Source of the DNA: Lachnospiraceae bacterium
GTDB lineage: Bacteria; Bacillota; Clostridia; Lachnospirales; Lachnospiraceae
Reading direction: 5' to 3'
NCBI GenBank assembly: GCA_017416465.1
Contig: JAFQCK010000126.1
Coordinates: forward strand, 1-41,523
Length of the DNA: 41,523 nucleotides
Each line of letters starts with the position of its first letter. Positions within the stretch are counted from its first letter, which is position 1. The notes beneath the pieces were generated by a model. The model was not told the DNA's origin. It saw nothing but the letters and a program-made list of their open reading frames with translations, and ran no database searches. The position numbers and the translations under genes are program-made. Of this stretch, positions 23,230-32,595 are shown piece by piece.

Positions 23230-24393
23230 TTATTTAATTACTCTAACCTTAATAACTCCGTCAATTGCCTCAATAGTCTTAACAATGTGGTCAGATGCAC
23301 TTACATCTAAATCAAGCATTGTATATGAGTAATCCCCTCTGCTCTTATTTACCATATCTGAAATATTAATGTTATCAGCTGCAAATGCAGATGTAAACTG
23401 GCTAATCATATTAGGAATATTCTTATGGCAAATCGTTACACGACCTGCTTTATTACAAATTCCCATATCACATGCAGGATAGTTTACAGAGTTCTTAATA
23501 TTACCATTTTCAATGAAATCTCTAATCTCATTAACTGCCATTACTGCACAGTTATCTTCTGATTCTTCTGTTGAAGCTCCAAGATGTGGTGTTACAATTG
23601 CACCTTCCATCTTAACTGAAAGTGGATTAGCAAAGTCTGTCATGTATTTCTTAACTTTTCCTGACTTAAGTGCCTCTGCCATAGCTTCTTCATCAACAAG
23701 AATATCTCTTGCGTAGTTAAGAACTACAACACCATCTTTCATCATATCGAAAGCTTCTTTATTAATCATTCCCTTTGTGCTGTCTAATAATGGCACATGG
23801 ATTGTTATGTAATCACATTCTCTAAAGATTTCTTCTGTTGTGTTAATATGCTTAACGCTTCTTGAAAGATTCCAAGCACCTGCAATTGAGATATATGGGT
23901 CATATCCGTATACTTCCATTCCAAGTGCAACTGCTGCGTTAGCAACCTGAACACCAATAGCACCAAGACCGATTACACCTAGCTTTTTGCCTTTAATCTC
24001 TGTTCCACCGAATTTGCTCTTTACCTTTTCAGATGTTTTTGCAACATCAGGATCATCCTTAGCAGATTTTGCCCAATCAATACCACCTGTGATATCTCTT
24101 GCAGCAAGTAACATACCTGCAATAACAAGCTCTTTAACACCGTTTGCATTAGCACCTGGTGTGTTAAATACTACGATACCCTTTTCTGCACATTTATCAA
24201 GTGGAATGTTATTAACACCTGCACCTGCTCTTGCGATTGCCTTTAAAGACTCAGGCATATCTAAATCATGCATAGCAGCGCTTCTTACAAGTACTGCATC
24301 TGCCTGTGCAAAATCATCAACCATTTCATAGTTATCATTAAATATATCAAGACCTACTTTAGCAATAGGGTTTAAGCAATTAATCTTTATCAT
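23230..24393 (-). CDS. serA: D-3-phosphoglycerate dehydrogenase
   Basis: 387 residues. It oxidises 3-phosphoglycerate to 3-phosphohydroxypyruvate with NAD, the first step of serine synthesis, in the cytosol. Visible: the substrate domain with RAGAGVNNIPLDKCAEKGIV, the NAD-binding GLGAIGVQVANAA (about 142-155), the catalytic region DCDYITIHVPL and VTPHLGASTEES with the catalytic His, and a C-terminal ACT domain (from about 315, NIPNMISQFTSAFAADNINI) likely used for serine feedback. The length fits the short class with one ACT domain. AAAGGA precedes the ATG. It follows serC by 32 bases in the same operon. A phosphoserine phosphatase gene is not in the window. Confidence 0.95.
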   Translation of the reverse strand: MIKINCLNPIAKVGLDIFNDNYEMVDDFAQADAVLVRSAAMHDLDMPESLKAIARAGAGVNNIPLDKCAEKGIVVFNTPGANANGVKELVIAGMLLAARDITGGIDWAKSAKDDPDVAKTSEKVKSKFGGTEIKGKKLGVIGLGAIGVQVANAAVALGMEVYGYDPYISIAGAWNLSRSVKHINTTEEIFRECDYITIHVPLLDSTKGMINKEAFDMMKDGVVVLNYARDILVDEEAMAEALKSGKVKKYMTDFANPLSVKMEGAIVTPHLGASTEESEDNCAVMAVNEIRDFIENGNIKNSVNYPACDMGICNKAGRVTICHKNIPNMISQFTSAFAADNINISDMVNKSRGDYSYTMLDLDVSASDHIVKTIEAIDGVIKVRVIK

Positions 24394-24425
24394 TTTTTAT
24401 AAATCCTTTCTGACGATATCCCCAA

Positions 24426-25508
24426 TTATTTATTTTCTTCTTCGAATTTCTTCATAAATTCAACTAATTTCTGAACACCTTCGATTGGCATAGCATTGTA
24501 GATACTTGCTCTCATACCACCAACACTTCTATGTCCTTTAAGATTTTCAAATCCTGCTTCCTTAGCTTCTTTTACGAATTTAGCATCTAATTCATCATTA
24601 CCTGTAACAAATGGAACATTCATAAGTGAACGGTCTTCTTTAACAACAGTACCCTTGAATAATTCGCTGCTGTCTAAGAAGTCATAAAGAACTTTAGCTT
24701 TTTCTTCATTATGTTTCTTCATAGCTTCAAGTCCGCCCATCTTCTTTAACCATTTGAATACTTTACCACATACATAGATACCATATGCAGGAGGAGTATT
24801 GTACATAGAACCGTTATCAACATGAATCTTGTACTGAAGCATTGTTGGAACGCTTGCATCAACTTCTTCCGGTATTAAGTCTTCACGAATAATAGCAATT
24901 ACAACACCTGCAGGTCCAATGTTCTTCTGAACACCACCATAGATTAAGCCATATTTTGTTACATCAACCGGCTCTGATAAGAAGCATGATGAAACATCAG
25001 CTACTAAAGTTTTACCCTTTGTATTTGGAAGTTCTTTGAACTTTGTTCCGTAAATTGTGTTATTTTCACAGATATATACATAATCTGCATCTTCACTGAT
25101 TGGAAGGTCTGAACAATCAGGAATATATGAGAATGTCTTATCTTCTGATGAAGCAATCTTGTTAGCTTTTCCATATTTCTGTGCTTCCTGATATGCTTTC
25201 TTAGCCCACTGTCCTGTTACGATGTAGTCTGCAACACCATTCTTCATAAGGTTCATTGGAATCATAGCGAACTGTGTTGAAGCACCGCCCTGTAAGAATA
25301 ATACCTTGTAATTATCAGGAATATTCATTAAATCTCTTAAATCCTGCTCTGCCTCATCTATAATCTGCTGATAAGCTTTTGAACGATGGCTCATCTCCAT
25401 AACTGACATTCCTGTTCCGTTATAATCCATCATCTCATCTGCTACTTCACGTAACACTTCTTCCGGTAATACAGCAGGTCCTGCTGAAAAATTGTAAACT
25501 CTACTCAC
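24426..25508 (-). CDS. serC: Phosphoserine aminotransferase
   Basis: 360 residues, normal for the family. It converts 3-phosphohydroxypyruvate and glutamate to phosphoserine with pyridoxal phosphate. Visible: NFSAGPAVLPEEVL at the N-terminus, GGASTQFAMIPMNL (phosphate/PLP region), VADVSSCFLSEPVD, the PLP lysine in GVQKNIGPAGV, and the C-terminal GHRSVGGMRASIYNAMP. The start is GTG at 25508, supported by AGGAGG eight bases upstream. It heads the serC-serA operon, with a plausible promoter at 25547-25576. Confidence 0.96.
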   Translation of the reverse strand: MSRVYNFSAGPAVLPEEVLREVADEMMDYNGTGMSVMEMSHRSKAYQQIIDEAEQDLRDLMNIPDNYKVLFLQGGASTQFAMIPMNLMKNGVADYIVTGQWAKKAYQEAQKYGKANKIASSEDKTFSYIPDCSDLPISEDADYVYICENNTIYGTKFKELPNTKGKTLVADVSSCFLSEPVDVTKYGLIYGGVQKNIGPAGVVIAIIREDLIPEEVDASVPTMLQYKIHVDNGSMYNTPPAYGIYVCGKVFKWLKKMGGLEAMKKHNEEKAKVLYDFLDSSELFKGTVVKEDRSLMNVPFVTGNDELDAKFVKEAKEAGFENLKGHRSVGGMRASIYNAMPIEGVQKLVEFMKKFEEENK

Positions 25509-25546
25509 TTGTATATCCTCCTTAAATGTAAAACATCAATTAGTTT

Positions 25547-25576
25547 ATTATATTATTAAATTTAAATAAATGTTCA
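25547..25576 (-). promoter_or_regulatory. Promoter of serC-serA
   Basis: On the minus strand TGAACA (25576-25571) and a perfect TATAAT (25552-25547) are 18 bases apart. Transcription would begin near 25540, about 30 bases before the GTG start. I saw no T-box or other riboswitch in the short leader. Confidence 0.55.
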
Positions 25577-25646
25577 TAGCCAAGCTTAAAAATACTATGT
25601 ATTTCCTCGCTGTAGCGTATTCACATAATAGACTTTATATCTACTT

Positions 25647-27338
25647 TTAGCAATCAAGTCCTTTTGAAGCTAAATCTTCTTGAGCAAATGCCTCACTGAT
25701 AGGTGCTCCCGGTGCAACCATTGGGAATACCTTGTCATCATTTCCAATCTGACAATCAATAACAACAGGAATATTTAATGAAATTGCTTCTTTAAGTACT
25801 GACTCAACTTCTTCCTTCTTTGTTATTCTATATGCTTTTGCGCCCATAGCTTCTGCTAATTTAACAAAATCAACTGCATCATTTAATGTTGTATTTGAAT
25901 ATCTCTTTCCATAGAAAAGTGTCTGCCACTGTCTAACCATTCCAAGAACATGGTTGTTAATTACTAACTGGATAATTGGAATGTTATATCTTGTTGCAGT
26001 AGCAATTTCATTCATATTCATTCTGAAACAACCATCACCTGCAATATTTACTACAACCTTATCTCTGTTAGCAAGCTTTGTACCAATACTTGCGCCAAGA
26101 CCATATCCCATAGTTCCGGCACCACCTGATGTAATAAGTGTTCTTGGTTTGCTATATTTGTAGAACTGTGCAGCCCACATCTGATGCTGTCCAACTTCTG
26201 TTGTGATAATAGCATCACCATTTGTTACTTCATATAATTTCTCAATAATATATGGACCTGTAAGTTCATTTTCATCATATGAAAGTGGGAACTTTTCTTT
26301 TAATTCTTTTATGTGTTCAATCCACTCCGGTCTCTCATATTTTTCAATCTTCTTATTTAAAATTGTTAATACTTCTTTTACATCTCCGATAATACTTGTT
26401 GTTGCAGGAACATTCTTATTAATTTCAGCAGGGTCAACATCAATATGAAGTACCTTTGCTTTTGGTGCAAATTTCTTAGCATTACCAACAACTCTGTCAC
26501 TGAATCTTGCTCCGATTGCGATAAGAAGGTCACACTCTGTTACACCAAAATTAGAAGCCTTTGTTCCATGCATACCAATCATACCTGTATATAATGGATT
26601 TGTTCCATCAAATGCACCCTTACCCATAAGTGTATCACATACCGGTGCATCAATCTTTGTAGCTAATTCCATAACTTCTTCTGAAGCACCTGAAATAACA
26701 GCACCACCACCAACTATGATAAATGGTCTTTTTGCTTTTTCAATGAGACTTACTGCATCTTCAATATCTTCTTCTGTAATCTTTGATGTAGAAGGTTCAA
26801 TCTTAGCCGGCTCTACATATGTGTATTCTGATTTATTAGCTGTTACGTCTTTAGTAATATCTACAAGTACAGGACCCGGACGACCTGTTTTAGCAATCTT
26901 AAATGCCTTTCTTAATGTATCAGCAAGTGTATCTACATCTCTTACAATGTAGCTGTGCTTTGTGATTGGCATTGTAACACCAACAATATCAACCTCCTGG
27001 AATGAATCCTTTCCAAGTAAATTAACTGCAACGTTTGCTGTAATAATTACCATTGGAACCGAATCCATATATGCTGTTGCAATACCTGTTACAAGATTAG
27101 TTGCACCAGGTCCTGAAGTTGCCATACACACACCAACTTTTCCTGTTGAACGTGCATATCCGTCTGCTGCATGAGCAGCTCCCTGTTCGTGTGATGTAAG
27201 AATATGTGTTATCTCTTCAGAGTGTTTATATAATGCATCATATACATTAAGAATTGTACCTCCCGGATAACCGAATACTGTATCAACACCCTGTTCTTTT
27301 AAACATTCAATAATAATTTCTGATCCTGTTAACTGCAT
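25647..27338 (-). CDS. ilvB: Acetolactate synthase large subunit
   Basis: 563 residues from ATG 27338. A thiamin-diphosphate enzyme that joins two pyruvates (or pyruvate and 2-oxobutyrate), the first common step in branched-chain amino acid synthesis. Visible: the activating Glu in LTSHEQGAAHAADGYAR, GRPGPVLVDI, the FAD/central domain, GGAGTMGYGLGASIG, and the ThDP/Mg site GDGCFRMNMNEIATA through VINNHVLGM. AAAGGGA sits eight bases before the chosen ATG; the frame stays open for 39 codons upstream, but this overlaps ilvD. It begins 17 bases after ilvD ends. The regulatory subunit gene (ilvN/ilvH) is not in the window. Confidence 0.95.
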   Translation of the reverse strand: MQLTGSEIIIECLKEQGVDTVFGYPGGTILNVYDALYKHSEEITHILTSHEQGAAHAADGYARSTGKVGVCMATSGPGATNLVTGIATAYMDSVPMVIITANVAVNLLGKDSFQEVDIVGVTMPITKHSYIVRDVDTLADTLRKAFKIAKTGRPGPVLVDITKDVTANKSEYTYVEPAKIEPSTSKITEEDIEDAVSLIEKAKRPFIIVGGGAVISGASEEVMELATKIDAPVCDTLMGKGAFDGTNPLYTGMIGMHGTKASNFGVTECDLLIAIGARFSDRVVGNAKKFAPKAKVLHIDVDPAEINKNVPATTSIIGDVKEVLTILNKKIEKYERPEWIEHIKELKEKFPLSYDENELTGPYIIEKLYEVTNGDAIITTEVGQHQMWAAQFYKYSKPRTLITSGGAGTMGYGLGASIGTKLANRDKVVVNIAGDGCFRMNMNEIATATRYNIPIIQLVINNHVLGMVRQWQTLFYGKRYSNTTLNDAVDFVKLAEAMGAKAYRITKKEEVESVLKEAISLNIPVVIDCQIGNDDKVFPMVAPGAPISEAFAQEDLASKGLDC

Positions 27339-27355
27339 TGTATCTATCCCTTTCC

Positions 27356-29026
27356 CTATTTTGTATTCAAAATAGCACCTGTATTTGCTGATGTTACTAA
27401 TGATGCATATCTTGCAAGATAACCTGTTGTAATCTTTGGCTCTCGTGGCTGCCATTTTTCTTTTCTGTCTGCCATTTCCTCATCAGTTATATCAACATTA
27501 ATTGTATTTGCATTAATATCAATCTTAATTATATCGCCTTCTTCAATTAAAGCAATAGGTCCGCCTACTGCTGCCTCAGGTGAAACATGACCGATTGAAG
27601 CTCCTCTTGAAGCTCCTGAGAAACGTCCGTCAGTAATAAGTGCTACTGTTGAGCCAAGTCCCATACCTGCAATAGCAGATGTAGGATTCAACATTTCTCT
27701 CATACCAGGTCCACCCTTAGGTCCTTCATATCTGATTACTACAACGTCTCCGTCAACAATCTTTCCACCTTTAATAGCTGCAATCGCATCTTCTTCACAA
27801 TCAAATACTCTTGCAGGACCTTCATGCTTAAGCATCTCAGGTACAACAGCTGAACGCTTAACTACACAACTGTCAGGTGCAAGATTTCCTCTAAGAACTG
27901 CAATTCCACCAACCTCACTATATGGATTCTCGATTGGTCTGATTACTTCCGGATTTTTATTAGTTACATTTTCAATATTTTCTAAAACAGTCTTACCTGT
28001 TACCGTCATTATGTCTGTATTAAGTAAATTCTTCTTATTTAACTCATTCATTACTGCATATACACCACCGGCCTCATTGAGTTCCTCAATGTATGTATGA
28101 CCTGCCGGTGCAAGATGACAAAGGTTAGGAGTCTTAGCACTGATATCATTAGCAATATCAAGATTAAGTTCAACACCTGCCTCATGAGCAATCGCAGGAA
28201 GATGAAGCATACTGTTAGTACTGCAACCAAGTGCCATATCAACTGTTAATGCATTCATAAATGCCTTCTCTGTCATAATATCACGAGGTCTGATATTCTT
28301 CTCTAAAAGTTCCATTACTTTCATACCTGCGTGTTTTGCAAGCTTGATTCTCTCTGAATATACAGCAGGTATTGTTCCATTACCCTGTAATGCCATACCA
28401 AGTGCCTCTGTAAGACAGTTCATACTGTTAGCTGTATACATACCTGAACATGAACCACAAGTTGGACAAGCCTTTTCAACAAATTCATCAACATCATCAA
28501 GTGTCATTGTTCCTGCTGCATATGAACCAACAGCCTCAAACATACTTGATAATGATGTTTTACATCCTTTTACCTTTCCTGCAAGCATTGGACCACCACT
28601 TACAAAAATTGTAGGTATATTAAGTCTTGCTGCAGCCATTAATAATCCCGGAACATTCTTATCACAGTTAGGAATCATTACAAGAGCATCAAACTGATGT
28701 GCAAGTGCCATACATTCTGTAGAATCTGCAATCAAATCTCTTGTTACAAGGGAATATTTCATTCCTGTGTGTCCCATTGCAATACCATCACATACAGCGA
28801 TTGCAGGGAACATTATAGGTGTTCCTCCTGCCATTGCAACTCCCATTTTAACTGCATCTGTAATCTTATCAATATTCATATGACCCGGAACTATCTCATT
28901 ATATGAGCTGACAATACCAACTAAAGGTCTGTCAAGTTCTTCTTTAGTCATACCTAAAGCGTTAAATAAAGAACGCTGTGGAGCTGTCTGAACTCCCTTT
29001 GTTACATTATCACTTCTTCTTTCCAT
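27356..29026 (-). CDS. ilvD: Dihydroxy-acid dehydratase
   Basis: 556 residues. An iron-sulfur enzyme that dehydrates 2,3-dihydroxy-isovalerate and -methylvalerate to the 2-oxo acids of valine and isoleucine. Cluster ligands are visible in PNCDKNVPG and [19 protein letters not shown]. Also seen are the family signatures [20 protein letters not shown] and [12 protein letters not shown] with the catalytic Ser region. Full normal length, AGGAGAT before the ATG. It lies between leuB and ilvB in one leftward operon. Confidence 0.97.
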   Translation of the reverse strand: MERRSDNVTKGVQTAPQRSLFNALGMTKEELDRPLVGIVSSYNEIVPGHMNIDKITDAVKMGVAMAGGTPIMFPAIAVCDGIAMGHTGMKYSLVTRDLIADSTECMALAHQFDALVMIPNCDKNVPGLLMAAARLNIPTIFVSGGPMLAGKVKGCKTSLSSMFEAVGSYAAGTMTLDDVDEFVEKACPTCGSCSGMYTANSMNCLTEALGMALQGNGTIPAVYSERIKLAKHAGMKVMELLEKNIRPRDIMTEKAFMNALTVDMALGCSTNSMLHLPAIAHEAGVELNLDIANDISAKTPNLCHLAPAGHTYIEELNEAGGVYAVMNELNKKNLLNTDIMTVTGKTVLENIENVTNKNPEVIRPIENPYSEVGGIAVLRGNLAPDSCVVKRSAVVPEMLKHEGPARVFDCEEDAIAAIKGGKIVDGDVVVIRYEGPKGGPGMREMLNPTSAIAGMGLGSTVALITDGRFSGASRGASIGHVSPEAAVGGPIALIEEGDIIKIDINANTINVDITDEEMADRKEKWQPREPKITTGYLARYASLVTSANTGAILNTK

Positions 29027-29120
29027 TTCTATATCTCCTATCTTTCGATAAAATTATTAGTAAATTGCGAATATAATATCTACAATAATTTGTTAAAATA
29101 TTTTCACAAACTTATACTTC

Positions 29121-30203
29121 TTAAATTCTTTCACAAATAGCATCGCCCATTGCTTTACAGCCAACCTGTGTCATTCCCTCTGACATAATATCAACTGTTC
29201 TGATACCATCTTTAAGAACTTTTTTAACAGCTTCCTCAATTGCATTAGCTTCTGCATCTAAATCAAATGAATATCTAAGCATCATTGCTGCTGATAAAAT
29301 TGTTGCAAGTGGATTAGCAATATCCTTTCCTGCTATATCAGGTGCTGCACCATGACTTGGCTCGTATAAGCCCATCTTGTTATATCCAAGACTTGCTGAT
29401 GGTAACATACCGATTGAACCTGTAATCATACTTGCTTCATCCGATAAAATATCACCAAACATATTCTCTGTAAGAATTACATCAAACTGCTTAGGGTCTT
29501 TTACTAACTGCATTGCACAGTTGTCTACAAGCATATTTGTAACTGTAACTTCAGGATAATCCTTAGCCACTTCAGCTACAACTTTCTGCCATAATCTTGA
29601 AGAATCTAAAACATTAGCTTTATCAACACTGATTAAATTCTTATTTCTCTTCATTGCTATGTCAAAACCTGTCTTAGCAATTCTTCTAATCTCATCTTCT
29701 GTATATGTTAATGTATCTACAGCAGTAAGCACACCATCAACCTCTTTAGTACTTCTTTCTCCGAAGTATAAACCACCGGTTAATTCTCTTACTACTACCA
29801 TGTCAAATCCTGCATCTGCAATCTCTTCCTTAAGAGGACATGCAGCCTTAAGTTCATCATATAAATAAGCAGGTCTTAAGTTAGCATATAATGATAACTC
29901 TTTTCTTATCTTAAGAAGTCCTGCCTCAGGTCTTAAGTTAGGAGGTAATTCATACCATTTATCCTTACCTACAACACCGCCAACTGCACCAAGCAAAACA
30001 GCATCACTGTTCTTTGCAATCTCTATTGTCTCATCAGTAAGTGGTTCACCATATGTATCAATTGAAATTCCACCAATTAATACATCTTTAAAATTAAAAT
30101 TGTGACCATACTTCTTACCTACTGTATCAAGTACTTTTTTCGCTTCTTCAACAATCTCCGGTCCAATTCCATCACCGGACATAACTGCTATATTGAAGTC
30201 CAT
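29121..30203 (-). CDS. leuB: 3-isopropylmalate dehydrogenase
   Basis: 360 residues. It oxidises and decarboxylates 3-isopropylmalate in leucine synthesis, using NAD and Mg or Mn. Visible: [32 protein letters not shown], the substrate arginines in [11 protein letters not shown] and [13 protein letters not shown], and the metal/catalytic [14 protein letters not shown] with [10 protein letters not shown] and [14 protein letters not shown] start it at ATG 30203, with AGAGGGA six bases upstream, because the [15 protein letters not shown] opening is typical; the extra upstream codons lack homology. First gene of leuB-ilvD-ilvB; leuA and leuCD are not in the window. Confidence 0.95.
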   Translation of the reverse strand: MDFNIAVMSGDGIGPEIVEEAKKVLDTVGKKYGHNFNFKDVLIGGISIDTYGEPLTDETIEIAKNSDAVLLGAVGGVVGKDKWYELPPNLRPEAGLLKIRKELSLYANLRPAYLYDELKAACPLKEEIADAGFDMVVVRELTGGLYFGERSTKEVDGVLTAVDTLTYTEDEIRRIAKTGFDIAMKRNKNLISVDKANVLDSSRLWQKVVAEVAKDYPEVTVTNMLVDNCAMQLVKDPKQFDVILTENMFGDILSDEASMITGSIGMLPSASLGYNKMGLYEPSHGAAPDIAGKDIANPLATILSAAMMLRYSFDLDAEANAIEEAVKKVLKDGIRTVDIMSEGMTQVGCKAMGDAICERI

Positions 30204-30283
30204 GAAAATCCCTCTTTTCTGTTTACTATCTTTTCCTTTATTTAAAAATGGGTATACTACCACCAATAAAAGAATATTACAAT

Positions 30284-30312
30284 ATTTTATACCAGATTAA
30301 TAATATTTTCAA
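30284..30312 (-). promoter_or_regulatory. Promoter of leuB-ilvD-ilvB
   Basis: On the minus strand TTGAAA (30312-30307) and TAAAAT (30289-30284) are 17 bases apart, within TGGTATAAAAT, which also gives an extended -10. The leader is only about 75 bases; I did not find a T-box, which is often seen before leu/ilv genes. Confidence 0.55.
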
Positions 30313-30362
30313 TGTTTTTTTATTATTGATTTGTACTTTTTTCGCTTGTCGGGCTTTTGCTA

Positions 30363-30392
30363 CAAAAAAAAGAGATTCTAACGAATCTCTTT
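30363..30392 (-). terminator. Terminator of the tRNA-Asn gene
   Basis: On the minus strand AAAGAGATTC pairs with GAATCTCTTT around GTTA, followed by a run of T: a strong intrinsic terminator ten bases after the tRNA. Confidence 0.85.
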
Positions 30393-30402
30393 AAAATATT
30401 AG

Positions 30403-30474
30403 CTCCCCGAGCGGGGCTCGAACCTGCAACAACTCGGTTAACAGCCGAGTGCTCTACCATTGAGCTATCGAGGA
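30403..30474 (-). tRNA. tRNA-Asn (anticodon GTT)
   Basis: The minus strand folds as a cloverleaf: acceptor TCCTCGA / TCGGGGA, D-arm with AGCTCAATGGTAGAGC, anticodon loop CTGTTAA with GTT, and T-arm with GGTTCGAGCC. The discriminator is G, as expected for Asn. The 3' CCA is not encoded. Confidence 0.96.
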
Positions 30475-30485
30475 ATAACATATTT

Positions 30486-30513
30486 ATTATACTATATTAT
30501 TTAATTATGTCAA
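30486..30513 (-). promoter_or_regulatory. Promoter of tRNA-Asn
   Basis: Perfect TTGACA (30513-30508) and TATAAT (30491-30486) boxes, 16 bases apart on the minus strand, end 11 bases before the mature tRNA 5' end. Confidence 0.85.
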
Positions 30514-30541
30514 GTACTTTTTTATTTTAATTACGATAATG

Positions 30542-30571
30542 AAAAAGACTGCCACCTTGAGCGACAGTCTT
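30542..30571 (-). terminator. Terminator of the chemoreceptor-like gene
   Basis: On the minus strand AAGACTG pairs with CAGTCTT and is followed by TTT. It lies 13 bases after the TAA of the gene at 30584-31183. Confidence 0.75.
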
Positions 30572-30583
30572 CATATTATGTAC

Positions 30584-31183
30584 TTATTTTGTTCCAACTA
30601 TAATGTTAATACATTCAAGTAATTCTGAAAGTAAACCTTTAATTGACTGGTTAATCTCACCTGAATTTCTCGCAAGCTTACCAACTTCATCTGCAACTAC
30701 GGCAAAACCTTTACCAAGTTCACCTGCTCTTGCAGCCTCAATACCTGCATTAAGAGCTAAAATCTTCTGTTTAGATTCAATCTTATCAAGCGCTTTTGAC
30801 TTATCCATAAGTTCATCTAATAACGCTGATGCCTTGTTAACCATTTCTGTATTATCAGATTCAGCCTGTTTTTCAACATAAAGCTTAACTATAGTATTAA
30901 CGACAACACTATTTAATACAGATTCAACATTAGCTAACTTTTCCTCTGATAAAACATTCGCTTCATCAATAATAAAAATCTTACCTAATAAAGTTTCTCC
31001 TGATTCGATATTTAACACTTTAACAGCATCATCTTCCATTACCTCTTCCGGATATTCTTCATTTTCTGAAAAAATATCTATTGATTCAGCGTTAGTAAAC
31101 ATAAGTTTAATTCCTGTTAAGTCTTCAATATCTGATTTGATTTTCTTTAAAGAATTCACGTCCATTAATTCTGTAATCTGCAT
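30584..31183 (-). CDS. Small soluble methyl-accepting chemotaxis-like protein
   Basis: 199 residues with no membrane segment. The N-terminal 100 residues begin [27 protein letters not shown], which resembles a PocR-type sensory domain, probably incomplete. Residues about 115-195 are the cytoplasmic signalling hairpin tip of chemoreceptors: [20 protein letters not shown] then [18 protein letters not shown]. Usual receptors have a far longer coiled coil with methylation helices; here only the tip remains. It could couple to CheA/CheW-like partners or act as a stand-alone sensor. It has its own terminator and stands alone between tRNA-Asn and rplT. Confidence 0.8.
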   Translation of the reverse strand: MQITELMDVNSLKKIKSDIEDLTGIKLMFTNAESIDIFSENEEYPEEVMEDDAVKVLNIESGETLLGKIFIIDEANVLSEEKLANVESVLNSVVVNTIVKLYVEKQAESDNTEMVNKASALLDELMDKSKALDKIESKQKILALNAGIEAARAGELGKGFAVVADEVGKLARNSGEINQSIKGLLSELLECINIIVGTK

Positions 31184-31245
31184 ATCCCAAACTCCTTCTC
31201 CAAAAAGTATTTCTTATATGATACCATATATTTTAAATTTTAACA

Positions 31246-31309
31246 AGAACAAAAGTGTGCTTCACACACCCCACGACTAAATTTTTTCTATCAGCACAGC
31301 TTTTGTTCT
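31246..31309. repeat. Inverted repeat, locally GC-richer
   Basis: AGAACAAAAG (31246-31255) is mirrored by CTTTTGTTCT (31300-31309). Inside and just after are small palindromes (GTGTGCTTCACAC, TCGCGA). The stretch to 31345 is richer in GC than its surroundings; it may be a remnant of a small repeat element. Confidence 0.5.
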
Positions 31310-31342
31310 GCGCGTGTAGCTACGCATCGTGTTCGCGAAGCG

Positions 31343-31387
31343 TTTTGTTTAATAGTTAAGTTTATTAAACTTAACTATTAAACAAAA
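31343..31387. repeat. Perfect 22-bp palindrome
   Basis: TTTTGTTTAATAGTTAAG plus TTTA is followed by one T and then by its exact reverse complement. It is immediately downstream of the rplT terminator. A perfect pair of arms this long is rare by chance; role unknown (cruciform, late terminator or repeat end). Confidence 0.8.
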
Positions 31388-31413
31388 AAGTAGAAACCTT
31401 TCGATTTCTACTT
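31383..31413 (-). terminator. Terminator of infC-rpmI-rplT
   Basis: On the minus strand AAGTAGAAA pairs with TTTCTACTT around 8 bases, then TTTTG. It begins 16 bases after the rplT stop. Confidence 0.85.
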
Positions 31414-31429
31414 GTATATGTCATAAATA

Positions 31430-31786
31430 TTATGCAATTTTAGATTTTGCAAGTTCAGCTAATTTTGCAAATCCTTCTGCGTCATTAACAGCCATTTCAG
31501 CTAAAATCTTTCTGTTGATTTCAACACCTGCAACCTTTAATCCATACATAAATTTGCTATATGATAAACCATTCATTCTTGCAGCAGCGTTAATTCTTGC
31601 AATCCATAACTGTCTGAACTGTCTCTTCTTCTGCTTTCTTCCAGCATAAGAACTTGTTAAAGCTCTCATAACTGACTGTTTTGCTACTCTATACTGTTTA
31701 GATCTAGCGCCTCTATAACCTTTAGCTAATTTTAAAACTCTGTTATGTTTCTTCTTAGCGTTCATTCCGCCTTTAATTCTTGCCAT
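31430..31786 (-). CDS. rplT: 50S ribosomal protein L20
   Basis: 118 residues, standard length. Basic N-terminus [20 protein letters not shown] followed by [17 protein letters not shown] and [19 protein letters not shown], all diagnostic of L20. It binds 23S rRNA early in 50S assembly and, in Firmicutes, represses its own operon by binding the infC leader. Last gene of infC-rpmI-rplT, 27 bases after rpmI, with a strong ribosome binding site and a terminator downstream. Confidence 0.98.
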   Translation of the reverse strand: MARIKGGMNAKKKHNRVLKLAKGYRGARSKQYRVAKQSVMRALTSSYAGRKQKKRQFRQLWIARINAAARMNGLSYSKFMYGLKVAGVEINRKILAEMAVNDAEGFAKLAELAKSKIA

Positions 31787-31813
31787 TTCAGTCTTCCTCC
31801 TATATTATTCCTC

Positions 31814-32011
31814 TTATAAATATGGTAAAATTTTCTTCATATTCTTTACGTTTGTTGCATCTGTAACAGTTGCTTTTCTAAGATTTCTTTTTCTCTTAGT
31901 AGATTTCTTTGTAAGAATGTGACTCTTGTAAGCTTTCATTCTTTTTAATTTACCTGTACCTGTTTTTTTGAAACGTTTAGCAGCTGCGCTGTTTGTCTTC
32001 ATTTTTGGCAT
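31814..32011 (-). CDS. rpmI: 50S ribosomal protein L35
   Basis: 65 residues: [20 protein letters not shown] and [19 protein letters not shown] are typical L35 sequence, and the whole protein is very basic. A structural protein of the large ribosomal subunit. AGGAG precedes the ATG. Middle gene of the operon with infC 63 bases upstream and rplT 27 bases downstream, the usual bacterial order. Confidence 0.98.
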   Translation of the reverse strand: MPKMKTNSAAAKRFKKTGTGKLKRMKAYKSHILTKKSTKRKRNLRKATVTDATNVKNMKKILPYL

Positions 32012-32074
32012 TTTCTAGTCCTCCTTAAATTCATCTATTTTTAATGATATAAATAAACAATATCTATATATTGA

Positions 32075-32581
32075 TTATCTCTTTTCTACTAAAAACATCT
32101 GCATACTTCTTCCTTCGAGCTTAGCAGGTTTCTCAATTACAGAAATATCTGCAAGCATCTCTGCGAAGTCATCAAGAATGTGTTTGCTACTAGCCATATG
32201 TGCCATTTCTCTTCCTCTGAATCTTAAAGTAACTTTAACTCTGTCACCTTTTTCAAGGAACTTTCTTGCCATATTAGCTTTTGTTCTCATGTCATTAGCT
32301 TCAATATTAGGTGATAAGCGCACCTCTTTAACTTCAATGACTCTCTGTTTCTTCTTAGCTTCTTTTTCTTTTCTGGTAAGTTCATACTTGTACTTGCCAT
32401 AATCAATAATCTTGCAAACCGGCGGCTTAGCATTTGGTGCTATCTTAACCAAATCAAGATCAGCTTCTTTTGCAAGCTTCAATGCTTCTTTCGCTGACAT
32501 TATTCCAAGCTGTTCGCCGTCTTCTCCAATCAAACGAATTTCTTTGTCTCTTATCTGTTCGTTAATGTTTAAATCGCTAAT
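32075..32581 (-). CDS. infC: Translation initiation factor IF-3 with an ATT start
   Basis: 168 residues: NINEQIRDKEIRLIGEDGEQ, the linker KEAKKKQRVIEVKEVRLSPN and the C-terminal KGDRVKVTLRFRGREMAH. IF-3 stops premature subunit joining and checks the start codon. The start is ATT at 32581: GGAGGTG sits seven bases before it, and SDLNINEQIR then follows as in other IF-3 proteins. An in-frame ATG at 32623 lies inside the leader terminator hairpin and cannot be the normal start. Rare AUU-type starts are a known trait of infC and allow IF-3 to repress its own translation. Confidence 0.95.
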   Translation of the reverse strand: MSDLNINEQIRDKEIRLIGEDGEQLGIMSAKEALKLAKEADLDLVKIAPNAKPPVCKIIDYGKYKYELTRKEKEAKKKQRVIEVKEVRLSPNIEANDMRTKANMARKFLEKGDRVKVTLRFRGREMAHMASSKHILDDFAEMLADISVIEKPAKLEGRSMQMFLVEKR

Positions 32582-32595
32582 AGTAGTGCACCTCC

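Noticed and set aside
27339-27455. 39-residue N-terminal extension of acetolactate synthase
   Set aside because: It overlaps the end of ilvD, lacks a ribosome binding site, and the family begins at the MQLTGSEI segment.
26716-28697. Plus-strand ORFs opposite ilvB and ilvD
   Set aside because: They lack homology-like motifs and ribosome binding sites and lie antisense to clearly real enzymes; they are frame shadows.
30204-30283. T-box riboswitch before leuB
   Set aside because: The leader is too short, and neither a specifier stem nor the AGGGTGGNACCGCG-type T-box sequence is present.
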